Shown here: positions 35,401 through 47,256 of the stretch, piece after piece | Layout of the letters: each line of letters begins with the position of its first letter | Position numbering within the stretch: position 1 is the first letter of the stretch | Origin: Sporothrix humicola | Lineage: Eukaryota; Ascomycota; Sordariomycetes; Ophiostomatales; Ophiostomataceae | Length of the DNA: 64,000 nt | Assembly: GCA_021396245.1 (NCBI GenBank) | Contig: WNYE01000017.1 | Coordinates: 248,001 to 312,000 of the forward strand | Reading direction: 5' to 3' | The notes under the pieces: model-generated | What the model saw: the letters and a program-made list of their open reading frames with translations, nothing else | Told to the model about the DNA's origin: nothing | The model's database searches: none | Made by a program: the position numbers and the translations under genes

Positions 35401-36270
35401 CGCGCTCTGGACCAGGCAACACGGAGCAAGAACGCCCGTATTGCCGAGGAGGGTCTCGAGCTGCAGAAGCTGGGTCACACGATTGAGCGTTTCCACAAGG
35501 ACAAGCAGAACGCCACCAAGCTTGCCGAGGACATGGAGGCCGACCACGAGTGGATCGCCGACGAGAAGGACAAGTTTGGCCGGTCGGGCACGCCGTACGA
35601 CTTCCACCGCCAGAACATTGGTGAGAGCAAGGCGACGCTGCGGAACCTGACGGAGCGGTTCCAGGGCATGAAGAAGAAGATCAACCCCAAGGTCATGAAC
35701 ATGATCGACAGCGTCGAGAAGAAGGAGGTCGGCCTCAAGCACATGATGAAGACGGTCATCCGCGACAAGCGCAAGATCGAGGAGACCATTATCAGCCTCG
35801 ACGACTACAAGAAGAAGGCGCTGCACAAGACCTGGACCAAGGTCAATGCCGACTTTGGCCAGATCTTCTCGGAGCTGCTGCCCGGCGGCAGTTTTGCCAA
35901 GCTCGACCCGCCCGAGGGCAAGACGATCAGCGACGGCCTCGAGGTCAAGGTGTGCCTGGGCAAGGTCTGGAAGCAGAGCCTGACGGAGCTCAGTGGTGGC
36001 CAGCGGTCGCTGATTGCCCTGTCTCTCATCATGGCCCTGCTGCAGTTCAAGCCCGCGCCCATGTACATTCTGGACGAGGTCGACGCTGCCCTGGATCTGT
36101 CCCACACACAAAACATTGGCCGCCTCATCAAGACGCGCTTCAAGGGCTCGCAGTTTATTGTCGTCTCCCTCAAGGACGGCATGTTCCAGAACGCCAACCG
36201 CATCTTCCGCACGCGCTTCAGCGAGGGCACCAGTATGGTGCAGGCCCTGACACCCGCCGACATGCGGTAA
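32476..36270 (+). CDS. SMC2: Condensin subunit SMC2
   Basis: The ATPase core subunit of condensin (with SMC4) that compacts mitotic chromosomes. Four exons, 32476-32502 (27 nt), 32581-32621, 32703-32823 and 32917-36270, encode 1180 aa, the usual SMC2 length. The product starts MRVTEVIIDGFKSYAVRTVI, a signature SMC2 N-terminus. Walker A GLNGSGKS is at 32-39. Two long coiled coils flank a hinge at roughly 520-690 (VKGLVAQLFSLDEKH..., LEGDAYDPSGTLSGGS). The C-terminal head carries the signature LSGGQ at about 1088-1092 and Walker B/D-loop MYILDEVDAALD near 1112-1123. NLFQSVQLNINNPNFLIMQG is the SMC2-type post-Walker region. Introns 2 and 3 are 81 and 93 nt, both multiples of three; intron 3 is stop-free. 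Confidence 0.97.
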
Positions 36271-36566
36271 TCGGGTGCTCTTGACTTCTTGACTGCTTCA
36301 ACCCATTAATATTGGAATCGGCGTTGGTATTCTCTCTTTTGATTGCATACGGTGATTTAGGGCGGACATTTGGATACAGGCTGGATTGGTGTTTTACTCT
36401 TTTCCCTTTTTATACCGTACCCTGTTTTGTTTATAATGCTTTGCTTATGATAATCCATTCTCGTTTTCTATTGAAGCCAGTAACACGAATTACTCCATGT
36501 AAATGACCGCTAGATACAAATAAAATGTAAAAATACAAAGGCTTAAAACAGTGCTTTGTGCTCACG
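36271..36566. other. Convergent 3' spacer SMC2 / MOSC gene
   Basis: Short AT-rich tail-to-tail spacer with AATAAA at 36519-36524, a candidate poly(A) signal for SMC2. No gene. Confidence 0.5.
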
Positions 36567-37997
36567 TCATTGCAGGATCTGGACAGCCATGCCCGCCTCC
36601 AGCGTCAGCTCCATCAGCTCCGGCTTCTCCGGATGCTCAAACATGGGCGTCAGACGTATGTCTGGGGAGTCCTCTTCCAGCGCGCCCTTGGCAGATTTGC
36701 GCTTATCACCCTTGCGAGTGGCTGTGTCAACATCAAATACAGCCTCGTCAAGTAGGGAGTTCGATGTCGAAGAAGGCTTGAACGAGACACGCTTCCAGCT
36801 AAATGCAGAGGTATGTTAGTGTCTGTAGAACAAGAGCATAAAGGCTTCGGGAGATAACTTACCTTTGTTCATCCTGGGGGTCGACACCGCCGACTATGAT
36901 GTGAGTGTCAGTTATGGCCCAATCTTTCTTGTAGTCCTCTCAAGCCCATTGGTCCCGCAAAAACACTTACCAATAATGTTGGCTCTTGGCCGGTGGTCAA
37001 ACAGTTCCGGGAGTGTATCCTCATCATCGGCACTCTTCTCAGCAGGCGGAATGCTGCCGCTGTTGACAAGACGGACAGGCTGATCGGCCTCATAGCGGAA
37101 TAGACCCAGCTTGTTGCTGACTCCGAGATACAACTGGAGCGAGCGAGGAAGCTCGGCCGATAGGTCCAGTGCACGGATCTTGCCGTCCCCAATTCGCACA
37201 TGGCCAAACGTGGCCGTCTTCTCGTCTTTTTTGGCAGGCATCGACAATGGCAGCACTACTTCAACCTCGGGCACGGCCCGCCAGCCCCGTGCCAGCTTCG
37301 CCGCAAACCAGTCCCAACGGCCGGGCCAGCCGGAAGCCTGCCATGGGTAGCGCACCACCACAAACAGCTCGCTCATCGAGGCAGTACGCTCGGCACGGTC
37401 GTCAGCACGCATCCCAGACTGAGCACGGCGTACCTTGGCAAGGTCGGGGCGCCACAATTCGACCTGTAGTGTAGAGAGCATCGGAAACTGGCGCCGGCTG
37501 ATGGCATCCCAAGTAGAGTCGTCGGAGTCATCGGAGTCCTTTCCAACCTTCCCGTCACCCTTCTGGCTGACCAACGCCGTACCCGCCCGTGCCGGAAACG
37601 GCGACGGCAGCTGGACAAAAGTAAATAGACGGTCAAACTCCAAGCCGGCCGGAAGCACGCGGCTGCGTGAGACCTGAATGCCCCGGCATGACTTGACTGG
37701 GTACACCCATAGGCTGTCAATGCGCGGTGCACTGTCGTCGTTCTTTCTGGCCGCTGAGGAAGATCTGTCCTTGACATCCGCCTTGCCCTCGCCCAGACCC
37801 AGCTTGGAGTGCGTCTCGTCCAGAAAGTCGCTTGGTCGCGGTGCAACTGGTGGATAGATCCACAGCATGGGCAGCACGAAGCTAAGGAGTGTGGCCAGCA
37901 GCACGACCAGCGAGCTCGGGTCGGCGAGGGCCTGGAAGACGCTGACCAGGACCGACGGCTCAGGCCCCATCAAGAGGCGGCTGTCTTCGGCGTCCAT
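36567..37997 (-). CDS. MOSC N-terminal beta-barrel (mARC-like) membrane-anchored protein, apparently lacking the Mo-ligand Cys
   Basis: Exons in transcript order: 37997-36971, 36893-36863 (31-nt micro-exon) and 36798-36567, total 429 aa. Junctions read RANII-VGGVDPQDEQ-SWKRVSF, all GT-AG. One hydrophobic anchor (about residues 28-49) precedes the MOSC N-terminal barrel motif IDSLWVYPVKSCRGIQV and GLEFDRLFTFVQ. The part after it (SLQLYLGVSNKLGLFRYE, RPRANIIVGGVD) matches the barrel-to-MOSC transition in amidoxime-reducing-component (mARC) proteins. In that family a Cys in a C-x-x-x-x-DP/NVDP-like strand binds molybdenum. Here the last exon (SNSLLDEAVFDVDTATRKGDKR...) contains no Cys. The protein may be catalytically dead or a divergent paralogue. 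Exon 3 has no alternative open frame that restores the motif. Confidence 0.8.
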
Positions 37998-38502
37998 GGC
38001 ACTTTGTGAGGTGAGGGTGTGTGTATACTCAATTCGGTTTTGAGTGCGGTTGATTGAGTCTCATAAGAAAATTAGGTTTCCCCCCTTTTTTGACGCTTAT
38101 TTATTTGTTGATATTGGGGAAGTTGCGATCCGGCAATTTCTGGGAAAGGTGATACACTGCCAGTCGCTCTTTCCTCGTAAATTGAAGAGCCAAAATGCGC
38201 AAAATTGGAAAGAGACGGGACGCGGGAACTAGATCGTGACGATATAAATTGCAAGAAAGGAAGGAACGAGGGGGAAGTTAGGGGAAGTTGACAACAATTT
38301 GAACGTCACGATGGAAATACTACGAAAACACAGATATCAAAGTCTGGCCATATGCTCTCCAGAAATCGAAAGCCATCGTCCAATTGCGAAGCTCCATTGA
38401 GCTTTGAAACACTGTTTCCACTCCCTGTCTCCTGAAAATGGGTTGATGTTTGAAACGCTCAGGAACACGGAGGTGACGCACGTACAAAATGAGCAATGTA
38501 GT

Positions 38503-38512
38503 GTCACGTGAC
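38503..38512. promoter_or_regulatory. GTCACGTGAC palindrome
   Basis: A perfect 10-bp palindrome with a CACGTG E-box core, about 510 bp upstream of the MOSC-gene ATG (minus strand). It is the high-affinity form bound by bHLH factors such as Cbf1/Pho4-type proteins in yeasts. No experimental link here. Confidence 0.5.
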
Positions 38513-40743
38513 GCGATCTCGACCTGACTTTGCCTGAACTCAACGTCAATTTGCTCAATAAACAAGGGGAAAACTTCAGACGAAACAATTGGGCCAGGAA
38601 CATGGCAATACGGGTAGAAATACAACCTCCAAAGTGCATGAGATGAGCCAAGGTTGTATTGCCATATGATGCACAAATATTTATCAGATATGAAAGGCGA
38701 GAAAAACGTGGTCAAAACAAGGCCAGCAAGGCACGATGATTTGAGTTTCTCAATTTGCAAAAATTCCCGATAATCTAAAGGAATTGACAAAAGTCATGTT
38801 TGCATTCAATTAGGTTGGTTTGAGCATTGCCGGGTGATGAAGTCTTAAAATATCGGAGGCGGGTGCAAAATGTGATTTAGAGCGGCATGACCAGAATTGT
38901 GTAAATGTTTTACTGTTTATTTATTTTGAAATTGCAAATCATACAACACAACAACAAAAATCAAAATAAATAAAATAAAACCGTCAAAATATATAATTTA
39001 AAATGGTAGGATTATCGTGCCCCTCTGCCCTTCTTTAAAAAGCTGGGATACTCCTATTCTCCGCCTCCACTGCAGAACGGTGGATAAAGCTTTCCCATAA
39101 ACTCAATCATGCTACAATCACCAAGGCCGACAATAAATGAGAGTACACTCATTGGAATCAAATTGTTTACATCTTTGCAGTTTATAATTATCTTTATTTA
39201 GAACACGGTCTACATAGTACGGTGTACGTCATTTGAATGTGCAGTTTGTATATCATAGCTTGCCGTCCTTCTCCTCATCTCCAATTCCTGCCGGTAATTC
39301 TGTTGTGGAAGACAGTGGCCAGGTCCACGGAAAAGGCTATTATCGTCAACCAGGGGGCTACCCCAACCAACGGCCGGCAAAAGGGTAGGACTCGAAGGGG
39401 GAAAAAGAGGCATTAGCCGCGGTGCATATAACGCATACAACACGCGGAATATAAATTCACATACATGCAATAAACGTGTATATATATATCTAAAAATACG
39501 GAGAAGACAAAGAGGTTGAATACAGGCGGAAGGTCTTCCCGATGCTTAAATCGTGAAGGCTGGATTCCATACGTTGAATTTAGATATGTGTGCATGCACA
39601 GACCGGACTTCAGTCGTGGGTAATCCAAAACAGGGGACGCGGAAGGGAGCGGGAAGGCTGGTGCACAGGCTCTTTTTAAAAATTCCTGGGAGAACGGCTG
39701 GCCACGATATATGTCAAAATACAACCTGCATTGGATCAATAAAAGCTACAGAGCAGCCTCATGTCACGAGACCGGGGCGGGAGTTTGTTTACGGGCTGTA
39801 AGGTGTATGCCGTCCTTTGTACGTCGTACTCTGCACTTTATTGTCACCAATCTCGACAATTTCCCTGTCCGGACTTTGAATTGCATGATCCAACTTGCAC
39901 CGGACATCATATATGGAAAGAGAGACATGCTCTATTCAATCACAGGCCTATGTAGAAACGGGGTATGACAGCGACACGTATCTGTAGTTGAGAATCGTAT
40001 TACTAACAGATTTCAAACGGAAGGTTCTGTCGATTCAAAGTGGTGGTGGCTGTTGATTTTGCTCAGCTCAATTCCGGCAGATTTGCCCTTTTGATTCTGC
40101 AACGTGGACTTTGTGTCCGAACGAGGACATATATCACGCCCGTATTAATATCTAAACAGATGCAGTGCAGTCTCCGACGAGGCATACGAGTACTCGTACG
40201 ATTGAAAAGCATGTAGACACGTGAAAAGAAATAATTGCAATTGATGATGGTTTTTGTGGCTTTCACCAGGGATGCTTCCATGGCCGAAGAGTCGTACTTG
40301 CGCGTATCGTAATAACACAAATGGAGTTGTGGAGGCATCTAGAATGAAAGAGAGAGACAGAAAATGCTCCGCAAGAAAAAGATGATTGATTGCACATTGG
40401 CATCTAAAGTTGCACCTGGGGCTGAAGTCGACACATGTGCCTGTTCCATGGTTCGCCAGATTATGGTTCTTTTGATTTTCGGGGGCTTGCAGGCATTCTG
40501 GCAACCATCTTCCGCACGGTCACTTTGGTCATTTCTGTCACTTTAGAGCGGTTCTGAACACTTTTTGCTTGCTGGTGTCCTTTTTGTGGCGTTTTCTTGG
40601 GGGAACATCGGGCCTTTGTCCTTGAGTGGCCATTCGGGTCCCATTCGAGATGCTTCCTTTCTTTTCTTCTTCTCCTTCTTCCACTTCTCCCTTGCTGTGA
40701 TCTCCCTCCACCCACGCATCCCACCCTTACTATGTGACAGTGT

Positions 40744-40753
40744 GTACGGAGTA
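40744..40753 (+). repeat. TACGGAGTA-type element
   Basis: GTACGGAGTA. One of at least four exact copies of TACGGAGTA/TACTCCGTA in the gene-poor interval, with a partial copy (CCGGAGTAC) about 45 bp downstream. Confidence 0.6.
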
Positions 40754-43700
40754 TGCACCAAGAGGATGCCGGCCTATCACGGCCTCCGGAGTACGACATA
40801 TCGCGCCCGAAATCTTCATTTCGACCACTTGGGGGGATCCACCCTGCTTGCACCCGCTGAATCGCACAAGTCGATCACTGCAGTATCTCTCTCATTTTTT
40901 GTTGGGGCTTTTCTTTGTGTTTTTTGGTGCCATTTTTTCTTCTCAGGCTTGGCCCTCCTTACGTGAACCGCTGTTCCCAGAACCATGCCAGCGGACGTTT
41001 GCTGTTTTCGGCGCGTTGCAGGCTGGTCCCCATATGCAGAGAGACGCTGGCACCTTCAGCGTTGCAGTGGAAGAAATCTGTTGGCAATCTCCCTAGAGGG
41101 GCCACAACTGAGAAGGAGAGCGGGATTCTGGGTTTCTTACAATGCCTGCTAGTGATCTCCCGCTCTCTGTATGCTATCTGTGGTTGGCCATCACTCTGCA
41201 GGACGCACATAATTTTCTTATTCCGTTATTTGCTGGAAAGAAACCCTGGAGCAGGAGTGCATGATATAGCCCATAGATATATATGAGCGTCGTTTTCCGC
41301 ATTCAGAACACAACTTCCATTTTGGGGTTATGTGAGACGTTCTTTCCTGGTACGATATCACTTATTATTACGGAGGACGGCTGTAAAGATGTCAACTTGT
41401 CAACTTGTCAGGTAGTGTTTTCCAGCCTCACAGCCTTATGAGTAGGAATAAGTAAATAGTATGCGGTTGTATCCCTAACATCCGAATGAGCTTGGACGTT
41501 TGTCGTATTCGTGTTGTTATACCCATGTCATAAACTATTTTTTTTTCTTTCTTTTTCTTCCCATTTTGCTCTTACATACAACGCCGACTTCTGCTCACCG
41601 TGGAACCCTGCACCACATCCTGATCCAGCGAGGAACTTTTCCGTAGCATCCGTGTGGAAACGGGCAAAAATAAGAGCAAGATAGAATGCCGTGGGGCAGA
41701 GACATGGGATAGAGGCATGCGGAAATCATAATGGCAGAAAAAAAGGAAAGAAAAGAGGAGAATGCAGCCTCTTCTTGCCAGGGCCAGAGTCACATCGTGC
41801 TGCTGTGCCTTTTGTGAGCTTAACTGCCATGATATGAATGAACACAAATAAGAGATGACATACAAAAGCGGGGTGCGGATTTAATCGTTGATACTGTTTT
41901 ATATTTTCATGCCATTTCATCTGTTTATTTTGAGTGTACTTCTCATCGTGGGAGGTTATGGTATTGCTTTACTTGATGGCATAGGCTGAGAGGTGTCCGC
42001 TGCCTATAATCGGGACACAATCCTTTGCATACCCATAAGTGCATTTTCTTGTATTTCGCAATAGATATATGCTTCAATCTTAAAAATACGTCTTTTTTGT
42101 GCATTGTTTGTTCTCTCCTTTTCAGCCACAATTCTGTTTCTGACTGAATTTATCCTATTCATACAAAACTGGCATCTCTCTCGTTCCTCCGCCATCGTAG
42201 TCTTACAACGGCTCGAGCCGCCACGGGAATATCGAATATCGAACACACACGCCCAGTGGTCCACATGCTTTTCCGGCCTCTTCTCCATTTGCGACCATTT
42301 CCTCCTGTTGTTAGTTGCACCATCCCTGCCTTTTTCCATTTTTTTTTTTACTCTCTCCTTTCCCCATCTTTCTTTTGTCATTGTTTGGATCTTTAGACCC
42401 CTCTGATCTCTGGAGCCCGAGGAGAAGCTGACACCGGCACATGCACGCGCGTATTCCGGCGAGTAAAATCAAAAGGACGGATAGCAAGTTTCCCAAAACT
42501 AGCCATGTTCAAGGATTAGTCAAAAATGGCCTAGGGATGGCCCAATACTCAAGATGGTGAAAGATCGCCAACGACTCCTCAGGACTGGAGCAAACAATAC
42601 GTCAAGCACTCAAGCAGCGTCAGACCAGGCGTTAAAACAGCGTTAAAGCACGTCAAAGCCGGGCCGGTTGATTTGGGCCTGACTGCCGGCGGTCTGCAAG
42701 CCAAAATGTCGATCGCCGGCCTACGATTCGTACGGACAATTTGGACCATCAGGGCTTCTTGGGCTACTGTATTCTTGGCCTTTTGTTGGCTTCTGTAGGC
42801 TTATTTTTTTTTACTTCTTGACACAAGCTGACAAGCTGACAGGGACAATGCTGCCTGACGTATGAACGACTTTTGCGCTATTTCTCTTGAGCTTGTTCGT
42901 TGTAGATTGGGGTTCATGAAACTGCTCGTATCCGCCCAAAATACTAATACAACAGATAGTCGTTTTCGGTGAAGGGACTGCTGAGACGTGCTAGCGTCAT
43001 GGCAGTGCCTGCACGATAGAAAGAGGAAAACGAGCCAGAGTTTTGGACAACTCAAAATGTATGACGCAACAAAAACAGCATGTCTCAGAAACAAAGAGTT
43101 TATGTTTTATTTTTATTTTTGTTTGTCTATTTATTCAGGGATTTGAGACATGAGGGTGAGTCAAGATACTCGTCCGAAAATGCGTGCAAGTTGAGTGGTG
43201 AATGGCGAATGGCCTCGAGGGCCTGTCGTTTCCCCCTACGGTCACTCTCCCATTTTAATTCTCAACTTGTCCCAGCCTGAAGGATTTTGCCGCAGAAAAG
43301 CGGTTCTTTCTTGTCGAGCTTTTGAAAACGTCAACTACTGCACGCTGCACGCAAATCCCCCCTAGCGTATGCCACGTGAAATGAACGAACAGAAAAAAAT
43401 GAGATAATACAGAGAGGTTGCAGGGGCTGCTTTTGGGCCTTTTCTGAGTGTCTAAACTTGTTGACGGGTTCCTGACCTTCTTTCGACAACAGGATCTTGA
43501 CAGAACGGTCTTCGTGCATGCCAAATGGTAGCAGCACTACCGTCGCACGTCGTATGCACCTCGAAGATCATTTGCAAGGGGGAAATATAAAATGGACGAA
43601 CGGGCATGAAGAAAAAAAGAAAAAGGAAAAAAAGAAAAGGGCTCGAAAAAGAACGAGCTAGCACGATTTTTGATTAGCTGCAGAAGAAGACCAAAAAGAC

Positions 43701-44599
43701 GCCCCAAACGACGTTTGGAAGAAAGAGGAAAGAAGAAACGAGAAAGACAAGAAAGACGAGAAAACCCAGAGAAAGAAAGATGTGCAGAAGCGCAACAAAC
43801 AGGCCGCACAGACACGCAACGGCCAGCTGGGCGTCTCCTGTTTCGGCCATAGCCCAGACGATCTGCCCATTTTGATAAAAGAGGAAAAGGACAGAGGGTC
43901 TGTCTCCATCGGTCTCCATTTAGTCTCCGTGGATCTCTGATAATTTCTGTGAAATTCTGTAAGTACTGTGTGATACGGAGCATGCTCCCTTGAAAAAGGA
44001 GGCGTAAAGAGGCAGCGCGATCTTGCAAAATGACGGAAAGAAAAAAGGGACAAGCAGGGCGGGGGAGAGGACAATGGTGGCGGCGGCGGAGGCGGTCGAG
44101 GCGCCTGTCAACTATGCATATCGCAAGTTAGCTGTTTTGATAGTGGACGGGCCCGTTGAGCTTGCGTGTAAATCAATGCAGAAAAGGGCATATCTTTCGG
44201 TTCTATATTTTCGTCTCTATTTTTCTTTGTTTTTTCCTGGATTTCTCCTCTTTGAAAAGCATCTCTCTTTTTCAACATTCCTTCGTTGTTCATTTCTTAT
44301 CCCCGTCCTGTCCTCGTTCCGCCCCGTTTCACTGCATCTTCCCTGCGATATCTCTAGTCCGGATCGAGGCTGTTCCGTTGTCTGTTTTCGTGTTCTTTGG
44401 GAGGGGGCCGTACTTTGTGTTTTTTCTCTTCCAACTTCATCTTTCTTGGTTTGCCACGACTCTTCCCTGTAGTCTTCCCTGCCTGCCGTGGCGTTTTTAA
44501 TTCTCCTTGACATGTCCTGGTCCGACGACGGCGTCCTGCGGGACGGAAGGGACCAGGGATGTGTCAGCTGCCTACCCCTCACGGGCATTGTGCTCTTTT

Positions 44600-44617
44600 G
44601 ATTTTGATTTTGATTTT
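44600..44617 (+). repeat. Short tandem repeat (GATTTT)3
   Basis: Three copies of GATTTT, followed shortly by a GAAT run (GAATGAATGAAT). Simple-sequence tract at the edge of an AT-rich stretch. Confidence 0.8.
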
Positions 44618-45780
44618 ATGTTCCCTGTGAATGAATGAATATCCATACTCGTTCAGATATTTGATTATTTAATTGTTTATTATCACCATGCCGCTTCATT
44701 TATTCAAATAATCACACACTCCCTGTAAGGACGTACGGGTTTACTCCATATGCTTCACCAACCAGGGTGTGTCGTCTTCTCAGACTGCATCTGTATCAGA
44801 CGACGGCCCTGGTGATGTCTAAGAATATCTAAGCGTATCTAAGAATAACAAGAATATCCAAGTATTGTACCAACCAACATTCTCTTGCACACTTGCCTGC
44901 CGCATAATGCATTGCCATGGCGTTTGCCCTGATACGCAAACGCAGATCGTCACACGCAATCGTGGCAATGTTCGTCCAAAGTGTCTTGGTTAGGGTTGTT
45001 GAGGACGTTGGAGTGGAAAAACGAATCTCGAAAAGAGAGGCGAAAAGGGTACTTTTACACACAGACAATCCACAGACATCTGCAGCTGCATGAGCTGCAA
45101 CAACATGCATGCGCCGTGTCTCTGATTCACCGTCATTTTGGCCTGCCTCTTTGTGGCCGTCTCCCTGCCACGGAATATTCCGTCTTCAGTTCGCCGGCGT
45201 GTGCACAGAACAGGTAGTCAGTGATAGCCCGTGGATAATCTGGTTGTTCTGGTATGGAGTGAGCAGGCCCGCCAAGAGGCCCCTCATCTCCAATCTCCAC
45301 CAGGGCTCCATAGAGTAGGCCGTTGGTCGTCATTGACGTTTGGCGTTTTTCATCAAGTACTGAGGAGATGAGGAGAGTGATGTGATATGTCTTGCGTCCT
45401 GTCTATGACATCTTGATGTCTTGACGTCTTGTGTCTGCCGATCTGCTCCGTATTATACCTCATTTTTGCAGCCTGCGGCCTGCATGCCGAGTTACATTTT
45501 GCTTTTTGCATTTTTGTCCTTGCATTTGCATCTGCATTATGCTCGTTGAGCTTAAGCCACCAGTTTGCGGCCTTTGTTTTTTTCTTTTCTTTTATTTCTC
45601 TGTCATTCTTCAGCTATTTTTCTTTTCTTTTTCCCTCCGATTCGGCATCTCGTTTTCTTCTTACAGCCCCACCCTGTTCGTTGTCCCCTCAAAGCCCCTC
45701 ACCGTCTCCTCCTTTTTTATCCTTTCTTTTCTTTTTCCTCTGATCTAGCGGTTTCATCTCGCTGGCTGCTGCATGTTCTT

Positions 45781-45801
45781 GCATTCTGCATTCTGCATTC
45801 T
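45781..45801 (+). repeat. Short tandem repeat (GCATTCT)3
   Basis: Three perfect 7-bp copies of GCATTCT, preceded by TTCTT and followed by CTTGCAT. Microsatellite-like. Confidence 0.8.
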
Positions 45802-47202
45802 CTTGCATACAGCTTGTGTAGCGTATTCTTCCCCCGTCTCGTTCGTCCACCAATTGCCCAATGCAGTAACAACGACACAATTGCCCTCCTTGACCTTCCC
45901 GTCCTCCGCTGAGAGTCTCATCCCTGGCCATTAATACGCTCTGATATCGCTGGATGCCCTGTTTGTTGTCGACCCCTGTCGCCACCCTTTCCTGGGAAAG
46001 GCATCAATACTTTTTACAAGCTCACAAGCAGCTGAAAACAGGCATTGAAGAAAGAACAATACCATTATTAGCAAGTGAGTTTTTAAAATCAAAACTATCC
46101 TCCATTAATGCGGATCACAAAATAAAAAACTCAAAAGAACAATGGCATGGCACAGCCAATGCTCTCAAAGATACTCCCAATGAATGTGTGTATACCGCCT
46201 CCAATATGAATGCGACGCATCCCCACTGTCATGATCTTTCTCACACAGCTTCCCCCCTCCACAACACTCCCACAATTCCCACAACCCCTGGCTTCACAGC
46301 CGTCTGGTTCGCCCGTCTGGTCTCCCGCCCTGCAGTCCTACCATAGCAGTGCCTTTTGAGGTATTACGACGTAGCACTTTGGCAACACATGGGACGGCGC
46401 CGGCGATCTTTCTTCGCACGTCCTCTTTCCTATTCGTCAGTGGTTTTACTTTGATGTGCAAGGTAAAAATACTTGAGACTGGGAGCTTCCGTCACTCCTT
46501 GCTCTGGTGCACAGGTAAAACCCCAGACTCGTCCCATGTTTTGGCTACGCCTTGAGCGCATACCGCTCTTTGCTTTACCTCAGCGCCAGAAGACCTCTAC
46601 AATTACGACGTATCATACTTTTGATTCCTCCTGCTGTCCAGAACGTGTCATGGCCCCAGAATTTATGGCGCACAGACGACATGGGGATGGATTGTCGTTG
46701 GATTCGAGCTCGTGGATTCGTGGATATTTGATTTCGTCGAGTTTCCTCGTCTTCTGGTTCTTCAGGGCCACCCCTGAGATATGATCCTTTTTTATGTTTT
46801 GTTCATTTTCTTTTCCTTCTGGGCCCTTTCTTTCTCGACATTCCAGAACCGGGTCATTTCAACGGCCGTCCTTTGAGAATGGAGCCTTATTGATGGCGAT
46901 AATACCAATAATGTCTTTGATGATTACGACGTACTCGCGGTAAGATACTCGTCAGATAGCATGTCCCAATTCTTGATAGTCCATACACACCACAGCAGTC
47001 TCCGTTCTCCCCTGTCTCGCCGTCCTTCCGAGCTTCCAAACCCGAGCCTTTTGCCTCGAACCCGAGCTCCTCGTTCCGTCCAAGTCCCTGTGGATTTTAA
47101 TGCTTGTGTAAAATAGCAGCATGCTCCGCTGTTGCGATTCGCCTGCCCACTCGCGCAAGCTCCCGTCTTACGCGCCGTTCATCACCCTTTGATGGCTTGC
47201 AA

Positions 47203-47256
47203 GTACGGAGTACGACATATGTAATTACATACATACTTTCAACAAATACGGAGTAC
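47203..47256 (+). repeat. Paired TACGGAGTAC elements
   Basis: GTACGGAGTAC at 47203-47213 and TACGGAGTAC at 47247-47256, about 44 bp apart, with a reverse-orientation copy GTACTCCGTA at 47420-47429. The near-palindromic element recurs across the gene-poor interval. Confidence 0.7.
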
